From Pseudomonas anguilliseptica (GTDB lineage: Bacteria > Pseudomonadota > Gammaproteobacteria > Pseudomonadales > Pseudomonadaceae): a DNA stretch of 64,000 nt. The notes under the pieces were generated by a model that saw nothing but the letters and a program-made list of their open reading frames with translations, did not search any database and was not told where the DNA came from. The stretch spans positions 124,001-188,000 of the forward strand of contig NZ_FNSC01000001.1 in assembly GCF_900105355.1 (NCBI RefSeq), given 5' to 3'. Shown here in pieces: positions 17,426-26,554 of this stretch; position 1 is the first letter of the stretch, and every line of letters begins with the position of its first letter. The position numbers and the translations under genes were made by a program.

Positions 17426-18532
17426 CTATTGGCGGTACGGCAGCAGCTCGCGGGCCTGTTCGGCGTAGCCACGCACGCCGTGCTGTTCTTCGGCGAGAAA
17501 GTTCGCCACGGCCGCACGCAGGCCGGGGTGGCAGAGGTAGTGCCAGGAGTGGGTGATGTCCGGCTCAAAGCCGCGGATCAGCTTGTGTTCGCCCTGGGCA
17601 CCGGCGTCGAAGCGTTGCAGGCCATTGGCGATGGCAAAGTCCATGCATTGGTAGAAACAGGTTTCGAAATGCAACCGGTCAAACTCCGCCAGACAACCCC
17701 AGTAGCGGCCATACAGGCTGTCGCCGCCGACCAGGCTAAAGGCCATGGCCACTGGTCTACCGGCCTGATGGGCGAGCACCACGCGGATCATCTCCGGCAT
17801 GCGCTCGGCCAACAGGCTGAAGAAAGCGCGCGTCAGATAGGGTGACTGGCCGCGCACACGGTAGGTGTTGGCGTAACACAGGTAGACGAAATCCCACTCC
17901 AGCTCACCGAGCTGGTGGCCCTCACGCCAGTCAAACGCGATGCCCTGCCCCGCCACCTGCTCACGCTCCTTGCGCATCTGTTTGCGCTTGCGTGAGCTAA
18001 GCGCATCGAGAAAATCCTGAAAATCCCGGTAGCCGCGATTGCGCCAGTGAAACTGACAACCCAGACGCTGCAACCAGCCATCACGATCCTGCAGCAGGGT
18101 GTTTTCGGCCTCGGTGGTGAAGTTGATATGCAGGCTCGACAGCCCCTCCTGCTCCAGGCTGGCGCTTAGCTGATCAAGCAATTGCCCGGCCGCCTGCGGC
18201 GGGCCCGTCACAGGCGAGAAGGGAATCGCACCGAGCAGCTTGGGGTAGTAGTCGATGCCCGCACGGTGGCAGGCATCCGCCCAGCCATGATCGAACACGT
18301 ATTCGCCATAGGAATGGCTTTTCACATAGCTCGGCATGGCTGCCAGCAGTTGGCCTTGTTCACCGAGTAGAACTGTATGAGCCGGCTGCCAGCCACTGCG
18401 CCCCCACACACTGCCGCTGTCTTCCAGTGTCGAGAGAAAGGCGTGGCGCAAGAAAGGCTGCGCATCAGTCAGCAGCGCATCCCACTGACTGGCGGCAATT
18501 TCATGAATGGAGTTAAGGCAGGTAGGCAACAT
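17426..18532 (-). CDS. FemAB/GNAT-like protein (DUF482 family)
   Basis: A 368-residue cytosolic protein of the peptidogalycan-biosynthesis/GNAT-like family (PF04339). Landmarks are FLRHAFLSTLEDSGSVWGRSGWQP at the N-terminus, SSLHINFTTEAE, RNRGYRDFQDFLDALSSRKRKQMRKERE, and YGRYWGCLAEFDRLHFETCFYQ..YAI-type C-terminal motifs with AGAQGEHKLIRGFEP. The fold suggests acyl transfer, but no substrate is known. ATG 18532 has only a weak ribosome site. Confidence 0.8.
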   Translation of the reverse strand: MLPTCLNSIHEIAASQWDALLTDAQPFLRHAFLSTLEDSGSVWGRSGWQPAHTVLLGEQGQLLAAMPSYVKSHSYGEYVFDHGWADACHRAGIDYYPKLLGAIPFSPVTGPPQAAGQLLDQLSASLEQEGLSSLHINFTTEAENTLLQDRDGWLQRLGCQFHWRNRGYRDFQDFLDALSSRKRKQMRKEREQVAGQGIAFDWREGHQLGELEWDFVYLCYANTYRVRGQSPYLTRAFFSLLAERMPEMIRVVLAHQAGRPVAMAFSLVGGDSLYGRYWGCLAEFDRLHFETCFYQCMDFAIANGLQRFDAGAQGEHKLIRGFEPDITHSWHYLCHPGLRAAVANFLAEEQHGVRGYAEQARELLPYRQ

Positions 18533-18614
18533 CGACAGCTCGGCGATTCGGGCAAGGCTGCACTATAGCGCCAAGCCCAGCGCCAGACACCTTGCCTGGC
18601 GCGCCATGGCAGTT

Positions 18615-19532
18615 TCAGCGCATGGCCTTGTAGGCAACCATATACGGCAGCTTCTTGCTGGCCATCTTGCCCATTTCCTTGCGGCCGACGGAGGAATAGC
18701 CGCCCAGCTCAGCCGCCTTGAAGCCGCTGTCACCCACCGTGCTGTCGGCCTTCAGGGCGACCATCAGCTTGGCCGCGGCAGCAATCGCGTCGCGGTAGTC
18801 GCCCTTGTCGCGCAGGTCGTACTCGCTCAGGTTAAGCTGACCACGCAGCCAGTTGCCCCAGTAAAACTCAAGAAACTCCGGGGCCACTTCGCCCGAACGG
18901 GGTTTGTCATAGGCCACCTCACGGGTGAAATACACCAACGCGCGGTAAGGATCATCTGCCAGGCTGCCCAGGCCAAGTTGCGCTGGAATCTGCTCCGGGG
19001 TAATCACCTGACCTTGGCCATCCTTGAGCCAGACCTTGCGTGCAACCTGCATGCGCTGCCAGAAACTGACCAGATCCGCGCTGTCGCTGCCGATGTCGGT
19101 CACCTTGACCCACATCGGCAGCGTTGCGCCGCCTTCAGGCTGCTCCCACAGCGTGGTAAAGGTGTGGTGTCCATCGGTCAGATACAGCCGGCCTTCAGGG
19201 CCGACCACCACGGTTTTCATTTCACTGCTGCGTGAAGCCACTGCGCCCTGACAGCTGAAGCTGTCCGGCTGATGCAGGTTGGCGCCCTTTGGCACCTTGC
19301 TGCTTTCTCCCTGACCATTGGCCTCGCAGTACTCATCGAAGAGCTTGTTCGGCTCTTTGGCAAAGCGCCCGAGCTTGTAATAGATCTGGTCATACCCCAC
19401 CACCGCCTGGCTCGGGTGCAACTGCTCAAGACGTACCTGCAACAACTCGCCAGGCTTAGCCGCGCGGTAATCCTCAGCCACGGCCGCAGCGCTCAAACCC
19501 GCCATCAGTAACAACACAGCACAAACGCGCAT
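18615..19532 (-). CDS. Exported ParB-like (ParBc_2) protein
   Basis: A 305-residue protein with a signal peptide (VLLLMAGLSAAAVAED). The mature part fits the ParB-like nuclease-fold family ParBc_2: LLQVRLEQLHPSQAVVGYDQIYYKLG and the signature LYLTDGHHTFTTLWE. Unlike chromosomal ParB it has no helix-turn-helix and is exported, so a role in DNA partition is unlikely; the function is unknown. GGGGAAGGA precedes the ATG. The porin gene lies upstream on the same strand, but a terminator at 19559-19583 separates them. Confidence 0.8.
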   Translation of the reverse strand: MRVCAVLLLMAGLSAAAVAEDYRAAKPGELLQVRLEQLHPSQAVVGYDQIYYKLGRFAKEPNKLFDEYCEANGQGESSKVPKGANLHQPDSFSCQGAVASRSSEMKTVVVGPEGRLYLTDGHHTFTTLWEQPEGGATLPMWVKVTDIGSDSADLVSFWQRMQVARKVWLKDGQGQVITPEQIPAQLGLGSLADDPYRALVYFTREVAYDKPRSGEVAPEFLEFYWGNWLRGQLNLSEYDLRDKGDYRDAIAAAAKLMVALKADSTVGDSGFKAAELGGYSSVGRKEMGKMASKKLPYMVAYKAMR

Positions 19533-19558
19533 CGGTCCTTCCCCAGATAAAAATTGCG

Positions 19559-19583
19559 AAAAAAGCCCCGCACTAGGCGGGGC
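19559..19583 (-). terminator. Rho-independent terminator of the porin gene
   Basis: On the minus strand GCCCCGC-CTAGT-GCGGGGC (arms 19577-19583 and 19565-19571) runs into six T (19559-19564). It is 34 bases past the porin stop codon. Confidence 0.9.
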
Positions 19584-19616
19584 TTAAAGATAGGAGCAGC
19601 GGTTAAGCGGTGTTAC

Positions 19617-20933
19617 TTAGAATACGTACTGCAGGCGACCGATGATGGCTTTGCCGTCGTCTTGCACGTTTTCACCACCCACTTGCGAGTTGGTGTTGAG
19701 GTTATCTACTTCGTAGTCAACATAGTTCAGGCTCATGCGTACAGCCGGAGTAGCAAAGTAGTTCACACCGACCACCATGGCATTGGCAGTGAATTCATCG
19801 CTCAGATCATCAGCGACCACGCCAACCACACCGCCCATCATCTGAGCAGGAATGGCACTTTCGTCAGCATCAACAGTGTTGCTTTCGTAGCGTGCAAATA
19901 CTTCAAAAGTACCCTTCATATCGGTTGGCTTGTCCCACTTGCCGGCACCGGCTTTGTAGTTACGAGCGCCACCAATCATGTAAGACACCTGAGCGGAGTA
20001 ACCGCTAGCATCCACGTCGGCATCAAGCCCACCAGCAGTCTCGCCGGAAACCTGACGCTGAAAGTATTCAGCAGCAGCGCGGAACGAACCGAACTGAGCA
20101 CCGGCTTCCAACACCCACTCAGAGTCTTTGTCGGTATCGGCGGTAGAACCAAAGGCTATGCGCGCGTCCTCATCACTGCGGATGCCCATGCGAGTACGCA
20201 CGTTGGCAGTGTTATCGTCCGGGCTGCTGCTGTGGTAGTTAGCACCCAGGTGGATCACATCGGTGCCATCCAGGTATGGTGCCCAATTGGCGCGCAGGGT
20301 GTAGCCGTACAGCTCGTCGTTGTCGTCGCTCTCATACTGATCGTAGTGGGCAACCTGAGCCATCAGGCCGTAGTTGTCGCCGGCGTGCATAACGTTGACA
20401 CCGAACTTGGCATCTTCGTCGCCATTGAGGAAGTCATACATAAACGGACGTTCGATGGCAGTGATCCAGGACGAACTGGTGGTGCCTTCCAGGCCGTAGT
20501 CGACACCGAACTGGCCAACGGTCACGTCGGCAAAACCCAGGCCGCTGTAGGTGATATAGGCACGATCGAAGTCGGTGCCCTCATCTTCGTCATAGCTGAC
20601 ACGCAGGCCATAGCCCCAGTCCTTGTAGGCAACGCCTTCAAAACCGACTTCACCGCGACGGATAAAGGTGTTGAAGGTGTCATCGAACGGATCGTTCTGC
20701 GTACCGGCCATCAGACCGTCAAAGTTGGTGGCATCCCACTGCAGCTTGCCGCCGAGTTTGAAGCTGAACTCTTTGTCAGTGGTAGCGACTTCCAGGCCAC
20801 CCTTGGTTTTGATCACGATATCGGCGCCGTCAGTGGTGACGGTACCGGCGAAAGCCTGGGCGGAAACGGCCAGGGCCAGAGCGCTGGTAGCGAAGCCGGC
20901 CATTACTCCACGAAAGCTGTGCTTACGGATCAT
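19617..20933 (-). CDS. Outer-membrane porin, OprO/OprP type
   Basis: A 438-residue porin with a signal peptide (ALALAVSAQAFA) and the Porin_O_P layout: an N-terminal strand FKLGGKLQWDATNFDG, repeated amphipathic strands rich in Asp, Gly, Tyr, and a C-terminal aromatic residue (RLQYVF) needed for membrane insertion. OprO/OprP are phosphate/polyphosphate channels, but phosphate selectivity depends on a lysine cluster I cannot confirm. AGAGGAA precedes the ATG. I see no full PhoB box upstream, so phosphate control is not supported. Confidence 0.88.
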   Translation of the reverse strand: MIRKHSFRGVMAGFATSALALAVSAQAFAGTVTTDGADIVIKTKGGLEVATTDKEFSFKLGGKLQWDATNFDGLMAGTQNDPFDDTFNTFIRRGEVGFEGVAYKDWGYGLRVSYDEDEGTDFDRAYITYSGLGFADVTVGQFGVDYGLEGTTSSSWITAIERPFMYDFLNGDEDAKFGVNVMHAGDNYGLMAQVAHYDQYESDDNDELYGYTLRANWAPYLDGTDVIHLGANYHSSSPDDNTANVRTRMGIRSDEDARIAFGSTADTDKDSEWVLEAGAQFGSFRAAAEYFQRQVSGETAGGLDADVDASGYSAQVSYMIGGARNYKAGAGKWDKPTDMKGTFEVFARYESNTVDADESAIPAQMMGGVVGVVADDLSDEFTANAMVVGVNYFATPAVRMSLNYVDYEVDNLNTNSQVGGENVQDDGKAIIGRLQYVF

Positions 20934-21124
20934 CGAAGATTCCTCTAAATGGACTTTTAAGTGTTGAAAACACCCGAGCGCTGGGGCTCGTTCGTGCTGG
21001 AGGGAATCTTGGCGGCGGGATATTTCACGGCAGTTGCTGATATATAAATATTTGATTACAGCGGAACTTTTTACTTCCTTTGCCTATAAGCAGTGAGAAC
21101 TGCTCTAGACCGGCCTTTGCCAAC

Positions 21125-21152
21125 GGCCCGCACGCCCTTGCAGCGGCGGGCC
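21125..21152 (-). terminator. Hairpin at the end of the hvf operon
   Basis: GGCCCGC (21125-21131) pairs with GCGGGCC (21146-21152), about 10 bases past the DoxX stop. The T-tract is poor, so its activity as a terminator is inferred from position. Confidence 0.45.
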
Positions 21153-21161
21153 AGGTTTAAC

Positions 21162-21761
21162 TCAAGATTGTTTGCGTAATGCCTTGCCCAGCCAGTAATC
21201 CAGGCTTAGCCAACGCCCGGCGCCGCTGAAAAACAGCGCCACCAGCATTACCAGGTAGGTGGCGGCAAACTCGATGCCGTTGTTCAGCACCACCAGCTTG
21301 CCGCTGCTGGTCAGCCAATCGTAATTACCATGCTCCTTGAGCAGCTCACGGGCCCGCGCAATTTTCTCTACCGAGTCCATGACCCGTTCATTGGCAAACG
21401 GCGCGCTGGCATCGGCAATCGCCTGCCAACCGTAGGGCAGGTGTACGGCGAAGATCGCCACCAGCATGGTGACAATCAACGGAATACTGACCCAGCGCAC
21501 CGCCAGGCCAAACAACAGCAGCAGCGCCCCGCCCACCTCGGTCAGCGCCGCCGCCCAGGCCAGCAGCTCGGGGGATGGCAGGCCCAGGCCCCAATCCGGG
21601 TTGCCGAACCAGGCGGCGGTTGCGTCGATGTCCGCCAGCTTGTGCATGCCGGCCATCCAGAACACGGGCACCAGGTACAGACGCAGCAATAACGGCCCGA
21701 GAAAATCCAGGCGACGGGTAGCATCCAGGGCATCCTGGAGACGATTGAAAAAGCTCAGCAT
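21162..21761 (-). CDS. DoxX-family membrane protein of the hvf operon
   Basis: A 199-residue DoxX protein with four hydrophobic spans (LLRLYLVPVFWMAGMHKL; AWAAALTEVGGALLLLFGLAV; IPLIVTMLVAIFAVHL; YLVMLVALFFSGAGRW). DoxX proteins are frequent partners of HvfABC (bufferin) loci and are thought to handle redox chemistry or membrane steps; the precise role is unknown. GGAG lies 7 bases before the ATG. It is the last gene of the operon, 45 bases after hvfC. Confidence 0.85.
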   Translation of the reverse strand: MLSFFNRLQDALDATRRLDFLGPLLLRLYLVPVFWMAGMHKLADIDATAAWFGNPDWGLGLPSPELLAWAAALTEVGGALLLLFGLAVRWVSIPLIVTMLVAIFAVHLPYGWQAIADASAPFANERVMDSVEKIARARELLKEHGNYDWLTSSGKLVVLNNGIEFAATYLVMLVALFFSGAGRWLSLDYWLGKALRKQS

Positions 21762-21806
21762 GGGATATCTCCACAGGTCGGCACTGTCGGTGCCGGGGTC
21801 AGTTAA

Positions 21807-22514
21807 TTAATCGCTTGGGGGTTGCCATATACCTTGGCGCTGCCAGTCCGCCAGCAGGCTCTGGGCATTGCTGAAGTAGTGTTTGTCCGCGGCTAAGCCC
21901 TGGCTCTGAGCCAGGTCGTACAGGGCCGAATTGGCTTCTGCTCCTGCTTGCAGGCGCGCCGCCAACTGATAGGCAAAGGGGCTGAGTTGCATAAAGCGCA
22001 CCTTGTCCTGCACATCTCGCCAGACCAACAGGCAGGTTGGCTCACCAGGCGGCGTGGCAGGTTGAAAATCAGCACCAATGCGCTGCACCGGCCACTGATA
22101 CGCTAGCGGCCAGACCAGTGGCGACCAGCCCTGCGCAGGCAGCTCGGCCTCACTGACATCCAGCGCCAGCTCAACCCATTCGTAATGCGCCAGTTCGAGG
22201 ATAAACGGCGGATCGCCAGCCTCGGCGACATAGCCCTGCTGCAACCAGGCGAGAAACTCCTGGCTGATCTGCAAGAAATACGGCGTGCGCGCCTGATGCT
22301 CAGCGATAAAGCTGCGCAACAAACGCTGCCACCGACTGGCCTCGATCAGCCGGTGCAGCACCGGAAAGGCGCCGCTGATAAAGCCTTCGATATTGTTGAA
22401 GAACAACGCTTCGTAGATCGCCATCCGCTCGGCCGTAACGCCCTCAAGCAGCGGCTGCTCTACCGGCTGGCGAATACGCGCGGCAAACGCGCGTTGCGCG
22501 TCAACGCCACTCAT
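21807..22514 (-). CDS. hvfC: HvfC/BufC-type RiPP maturation partner (DUF2063)
   Basis: A 235-residue protein of the DUF2063 family, often mislabelled 'putative DNA-binding'. The N-terminal helical domain (RAFAARIRQPVEQPLLEGVTAERMAIYEALFFNNIEGFISGAFPVLHRLI) is typical. Family members partner the DUF692 oxidase HvfB and bring it the precursor peptide. Its ATG overlaps the hvfB stop (ATGA at 22511-22514), so the two are translationally coupled. Confidence 0.88.
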   Translation of the reverse strand: MSGVDAQRAFAARIRQPVEQPLLEGVTAERMAIYEALFFNNIEGFISGAFPVLHRLIEASRWQRLLRSFIAEHQARTPYFLQISQEFLAWLQQGYVAEAGDPPFILELAHYEWVELALDVSEAELPAQGWSPLVWPLAYQWPVQRIGADFQPATPPGEPTCLLVWRDVQDKVRFMQLSPFAYQLAARLQAGAEANSALYDLAQSQGLAADKHYFSNAQSLLADWQRQGIWQPPSD

Positions 22515-23353
22515 GTTCCGTAACTCCGCACAGGAGCCGCAGCCGCTTGCAGCTGGCGAATCTTCGCCACCTCGGCATACAGATCGGCAATCGGAGGGAA
22601 GTTGAAATCGCGCTCCAGCAAGGTCGGGCGCACGCCATGCACGGCGTAGGCCTGTTCCAGCAGCGCCCAGACCGGATCAATCACGGGCGCGCCGTGGGTG
22701 TCGATCTTCAGATCACTGGCCTCATCGTAATGCCCGGCCACATGCAGATAGGCGATGCGCGCACTGGGCATGCTGGCGATATACGCCTGCGCATCGAAGT
22801 TGAAATTGATGCTGTTGACGAAGACGTTGTTCACATCCAGCAACAGCTGGCAGTCAGCTCGCTCCAACACCGCGCAGACAAACGCCGCTTCATCCAGCTC
22901 GCCCGGCAGCTGTGCATAGGCCGACACATTCTCGATGATCAACGGCCGCTCCAGCACGTCCTGCACGATGCGCACCCGTTCGGCAATGCGCAGCACCGAT
23001 TCCTCGGAAAATGGCAGCGGCATCAGGTCATATAACTGGCCATGGTCAGCGCAGGCCGACAGATGCTCGCTGTAACCGCGCACCGCATGCAGGTCGAGAA
23101 AGCCCTTGATGGCCTTGAGCAGTTCGATATCCAGCGGCGCAAAGCCACCGAGATTGAGGGACAGGCCATGGCAGAGCAGCGGCAGGCGCTCGCTCAGGGC
23201 ACGCAACTGCTTGCCCAGGCGCCCGCCCACGCCGATCCAGTTCTCCGGTGCCACTTCGAGGAAATCCACCTCGCCTGCGCTGCAGTCCTGCAGCGCGCCA
23301 AGCAGGCCGCGACGCAAACCCAGCCCGGCACCGTTAACGAAATCTACCTGCAT
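22511..23353 (-). CDS. hvfB: HvfB/BufB-type multinuclear iron oxidase (DUF692)
   Basis: A 280-residue TIM-barrel enzyme of the MNIO (DUF692) family. Candidate iron ligands sit in LCHGLSLNLGG, YSEHLSAC, IENVSAY, LLLDVNNVFVNSINF, YLHVAGH and IDTHGAPV. Characterised relatives in the same gene arrangement convert cysteines of the precursor into copper-binding oxazolone/thioamide groups, using iron and oxygen. hvfA lies 20 bases upstream and hvfC overlaps its end. Confidence 0.9.
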   Translation of the reverse strand: MQVDFVNGAGLGLRRGLLGALQDCSAGEVDFLEVAPENWIGVGGRLGKQLRALSERLPLLCHGLSLNLGGFAPLDIELLKAIKGFLDLHAVRGYSEHLSACADHGQLYDLMPLPFSEESVLRIAERVRIVQDVLERPLIIENVSAYAQLPGELDEAAFVCAVLERADCQLLLDVNNVFVNSINFNFDAQAYIASMPSARIAYLHVAGHYDEASDLKIDTHGAPVIDPVWALLEQAYAVHGVRPTLLERDFNFPPIADLYAEVAKIRQLQAAAAPVRSYGT

Positions 23354-23373
23354 ATCCTGCCCCTGATTCTCAG

Positions 23374-23670
23374 TTATTCGGCTTTGTCAGCGCCGCACTT
23401 GCCTTCACCGCACTTACCTTCGCCATCAGCCTTGGCTTCGCCACCGCATTTACCCTCGCCACACTTGCCTTCGCCTTCGGCTTTCTTCATTTCGCCACCG
23501 CATTTGCCTTCACCGCAGCTGCCTTCAGCGGTTTTCTCAACCGCAGCCAGGCTGTAGCCGCTGCTCAGTTCCTGCGCGGCAAACGGGTTGCTCGCGGCCT
23601 GCACGCTCAATGCAGCGCTGCTCAGCAGTACCGCGCCCAGGGATGCAACAACAGTGTTCAGATGGTTCAT
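23374..23670 (-). CDS. hvfA: HvfA/bufferin-type RiPP precursor, Cys-rich
   Basis: A 98-residue precursor. It has a signal peptide (NTVVASLGAVLLSSAALSVQA), a spacer (NPFAAQELSSGYSLAA) and a C-terminal core with one EGSCG and five EGKCG motifs arranged in three pairs, giving six Cys. In this family the EGKCG cysteines are oxidised by HvfB and the secreted product binds copper. ATG 23670 begins the signal peptide, with GGAG 7 bases upstream; the open frame extends 18 codons further without support. First gene of hvfABC-doxX. Confidence 0.9.
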   Translation of the reverse strand: MNHLNTVVASLGAVLLSSAALSVQAASNPFAAQELSSGYSLAAVEKTAEGSCGEGKCGGEMKKAEGEGKCGEGKCGGEAKADGEGKCGEGKCGADKAE

Positions 23671-23698
23671 GACAACGCTCCAATAATCGTTAACAGTG

Positions 23699-23714
23699 GT
23701 AGCCGATTGGCTAC
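23699..23714 (-). promoter_or_regulatory. Short palindrome in the hvfA 5' leader
   Basis: GTAGCC-GATT-GGCTAC, a perfect 6-bp stem with a 4-base loop, lies between the predicted promoter and the hvfA ribosome site. It could be an RNA hairpin or a protein operator; the sequence does not decide which. Confidence 0.4.
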
Positions 23715-23726
23715 CTCGGCCCAATA

Positions 23727-23752
23727 GACGGAGTCGATCAGCAACTGTTACA
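23727..23752 (-). promoter_or_regulatory. ECF-sigma-like promoter of hvfA
   Basis: On the minus strand TGTAAC (23752-23747) and CGTC (23730-23727) are separated by 16 bases, matching the common -35/-10 pattern of extracytoplasmic-function sigma factors. The -10 is 57 bases upstream of the hvfA ATG. ECF control of hvf/bufferin operons is known in other bacteria; the sigma factor itself is not in this window. Confidence 0.5.
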
Positions 23753-23918
23753 CCTCATGGAAAAATATTTCATAGGCAGCTGCAGCCCACGCTCGAAGAC
23801 GTTGCAGTCCCTATGCCGATAAACGTCTTTAATCCGCGAAGATTTTTGCCGCCGGCCAACTGATCCGGCACACTACGCCCCCCGAGCAAATGCTCGTTTT
23901 AAAGCCTGCAGACTCCGT

Positions 23919-26402
23919 ATGACCCGATCTCCGCTTCGCCGTCTCGTTTTTGGCACCCTGCGCCGCGTGCTGTACCTCTGGGTGCGCTCGGAAACCATCA
24001 ACCAGTCCGCCTTTACCCTCAAGCTCGACCGCAGCAAGCCGGTGTTCTACGTGCTGCAACAGCCGTCGCTGAGTGACCTGGCGGTGGTCGATACGGAGTG
24101 CCGCAAGGCCGGCCTGCCGCGCCCGGTGCTGCCGGTGGCCGTGGGTGAGCTGCTGGAGCCTGCCGCCTTCTTCTACCTGACGCCTGAGCCCGACTGGCTC
24201 GGCCGGCAGGACAAACGCGGCATCTCGCCGACCCTGCAACGCCTGGTCAGCGCGTTGAGCCAGCATGCGGTGGACGATGCGCAAATCATTCCGGTCAGCG
24301 TGTTCTGGGGCCAGTCGCCCGACCGTGAAACCAGCCCGTGGAAGCTGCTGTTCGCAGACAGCTGGGCGGTCACCGGGCGACTGCGCCGGCTGGTGAGCAT
24401 TCTGATTCTCGGCCGCAAGACCCGCGTGCAGTTCTCCACGCCGATTCATCTGCGCGAGCTGGTCGAGCAGGACAAAGGCCACGAGCGCACCCTGCGCATG
24501 GTTCAGCGCATCCTGCGCGTGCACTTCCGCAACCAGAAGGCCGCGGTCATCGGCCCGGACGTGTCGCACCGGCGCAACCTGGTCAAGGGGCTGGTGTATG
24601 GCCCGCAGGTGCGTCAGTCGATCATCGAAGAAGCCGAACGCGAGAACATCAGCCTGGAGAAGGCCGAAAGCCAGGCCCTACGCTATGGCAACGAGATCGC
24701 CTCGGACTACACCTACACCGCCATCCGCTTCCTCGAACTGGTGCTGAGCTGGTTCTGGAACAAGATCTACGACGGCATCAAGGTCAATCATATCGAGGGC
24801 GTGCAGGAAGTCGCCCAGGGCCATGAGGTGATCTATGTGCCCTGTCACCGCAGCCATATCGACTACCTGCTGCTGTCCTACCTGTTGTTCCGCAACGGCC
24901 TGACGCCGCCGCATATCGCCGCTGGCATCAACCTCAACATGCCGGTGATCGGCGGTCTGCTGCGCCGTGGTGGTGCGTTCTTTATGCGCCGCACCTTCAA
25001 GGGCAACCCGCTGTACACCGCAGTGTTCAACGAATACCTGCATACCCTGTTCAGCAAGGGCTTCCCGGTCGAATACTTCGTTGAAGGCGGACGTTCGCGT
25101 ACCGGGCGTATGCTGCAACCGAAAACCGGCATGCTAGCCATCACCATGCGCAGTTTCCTGCGCAGCAATCGCCTGCCAGTGGTGTTTGTGCCGGTGTATA
25201 TCGGCTACGAGCGCGTGCTGGAAGGCCGCACTTACCTGGGCGAGCTGCGCGGCGCGAGCAAGAAAAAGGAGTCGATCTTCGACATCTTCAAGGTCATCGG
25301 TGCGCTCAAGCAGCGCTTTGGTCATGTCTGGGTCAACTTCGGTGAGCCGATCAAGCTGGCAGAATTCCTCGACAACGAGCAGCCGAACTGGCGCGAACAG
25401 GATTACGGCACCCAGTACCGCCCGACCTGGCTCAATGAAGCCACCAACAACCTCGGCGACCGCGTGGCCCAGCACCTCAACGAGGCGGCAGCGATCAACC
25501 CGGTCAATCTGGTGGCCCTGGCGCTGCTCTCCACCAGCAAGCTGGCGCTGGACGAACGCGCCCTGTCGCGTGTGCTCGACCTGTATCTAGCCCTACTGCG
25601 CAGCGTGCCCTACTCGCCGCACACCACCCTGCCGGACGGCAACGGCCAGGCGCTGATCGAATACGTGCAGAAGATGGATCTGCTCGCCGAACAGAAGGAC
25701 GCCCTCGGCAAGATCCTCTATCTGGACGAGCAAAACGCCGTTCTGATGACCTACTACCGCAACAACGTGCTGCACATCTTTGCCCTGCCGGCGTTGCTGG
25801 CGAGCTTCTTCCAGAGCAGCGCCCGGATGAGCCGCGAGCAGATCCTGCGCTTTACCCGCGCGCTCTACCCCTACCTGCAAGCCGAACTGTTTATCCGCTG
25901 GAACCTGGATGAGCTGGGCGGTGTGGTTGATCAATGGCTAGCCGCCTTCGTTGAACAGGGCCTGCTCAAGCTCGATGGCGACATGTACGTGCGTCCGGTG
26001 CCCAGCTCGCGCGAGTTCGTTCTGCTCACCCTGCTGGCCCGCGCCATTGTGCAAACCCTGCAGCGCTTCTATATGGCCACCGCCCTGCTGCTGAATGCCG
26101 GACAGAACGCCATCAGCGCCGAAGAATTGGAAGACCTCTGCACCGTGATGGCCCAGCGCCTGTCGATTCTGCATGGCCTCAACGCCCCGGAGTTCTTCGA
26201 CAAGAGCCTATTCCGCCACTTTATCCAGAGCCTGCTCGACCAGGGCGTGCTGCGTCAGGACGAAGCCGGCAAGCTCAGCCACCACCCGCTGCTCAGCGAA
26301 CTGGCTGAAGGTGCCGCCAAGCGCGTGCTGCCGGCAGAAATTCGCCTGTCGATTCGCCAAGTGGCCATGGATCGCAACGAGGATGTCGCCGAGCCGGTGT
26401 AA
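23919..26402 (+). CDS. plsB: Glycerol-3-phosphate 1-O-acyltransferase
   Basis: An 827-residue inner-membrane enzyme that acylates sn-glycerol-3-phosphate at position 1, the first step of phospholipid synthesis. The acyltransferase block is at about 305-470: PCHRSHIDY (the HX4D motif, His near 310), [25 protein letters not shown] and [15 protein letters not shown], in family order. The length matches E. coli PlsB (about 807). I see no clear ribosome site before ATG 23919. It is divergent from hvfA, 248 bases apart. Confidence 0.95.
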   Translation: MTRSPLRRLVFGTLRRVLYLWVRSETINQSAFTLKLDRSKPVFYVLQQPSLSDLAVVDTECRKAGLPRPVLPVAVGELLEPAAFFYLTPEPDWLGRQDKRGISPTLQRLVSALSQHAVDDAQIIPVSVFWGQSPDRETSPWKLLFADSWAVTGRLRRLVSILILGRKTRVQFSTPIHLRELVEQDKGHERTLRMVQRILRVHFRNQKAAVIGPDVSHRRNLVKGLVYGPQVRQSIIEEAERENISLEKAESQALRYGNEIASDYTYTAIRFLELVLSWFWNKIYDGIKVNHIEGVQEVAQGHEVIYVPCHRSHIDYLLLSYLLFRNGLTPPHIAAGINLNMPVIGGLLRRGGAFFMRRTFKGNPLYTAVFNEYLHTLFSKGFPVEYFVEGGRSRTGRMLQPKTGMLAITMRSFLRSNRLPVVFVPVYIGYERVLEGRTYLGELRGASKKKESIFDIFKVIGALKQRFGHVWVNFGEPIKLAEFLDNEQPNWREQDYGTQYRPTWLNEATNNLGDRVAQHLNEAAAINPVNLVALALLSTSKLALDERALSRVLDLYLALLRSVPYSPHTTLPDGNGQALIEYVQKMDLLAEQKDALGKILYLDEQNAVLMTYYRNNVLHIFALPALLASFFQSSARMSREQILRFTRALYPYLQAELFIRWNLDELGGVVDQWLAAFVEQGLLKLDGDMYVRPVPSSREFVLLTLLARAIVQTLQRFYMATALLLNAGQNAISAEELEDLCTVMAQRLSILHGLNAPEFFDKSLFRHFIQSLLDQGVLRQDEAGKLSHHPLLSELAEGAAKRVLPAEIRLSIRQVAMDRNEDVAEPV

Positions 26403-26423
26403 ACCGGCACGGTCACTGCGTTA

Positions 26424-26509
26424 TGAGCGAAGCCAACGAAAACGCCGCGCGGCCGTCTCGCGCGGCGTTTCATCAAGCCAATCAAGCCCGCGCCGAGGCC
26501 GAAGCACTG
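26424..26509 (+). other. Short open frame cut by the IS66 end (possible gene remnant)
   Basis: ATG 26424 opens a frame (MSEANENAARPSRAAFHQ...) that stays open until it meets a TAA made by the first bases of the IS66 repeat (GTAAGCG at 26510). It overlaps the plsB hairpin, has no clear ribosome site, and I cannot match it to a family. It could be the truncated start of an interrupted gene or chance. Confidence 0.25.
26442..26470 (+). terminator. Hairpin after plsB
   Basis: AACGCCGCGCG (26442-26452) pairs with CGCGCGGCGTT (26460-26470), an 11-bp stem 40 bases past the plsB stop, followed by TCATC. Strong stem but weak T-tract. Confidence 0.6.
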
Positions 26510-26554
26510 TAAGCGCCCCATAGACCCCACCTCCCTCTGGAGAGGTTTTGCGTT

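Noticed and set aside
19554..20948. A 464-codon frame antisense to the porin
   Set aside because: The porin frame has signal peptide and terminal aromatic residue; the antisense frame begins within the terminator.
20940..21100. PhoB box upstream of the OprO/P-type porin
   Set aside because: Only one CTGTAAT-like half site is visible; the second half at 11-base spacing does not match.
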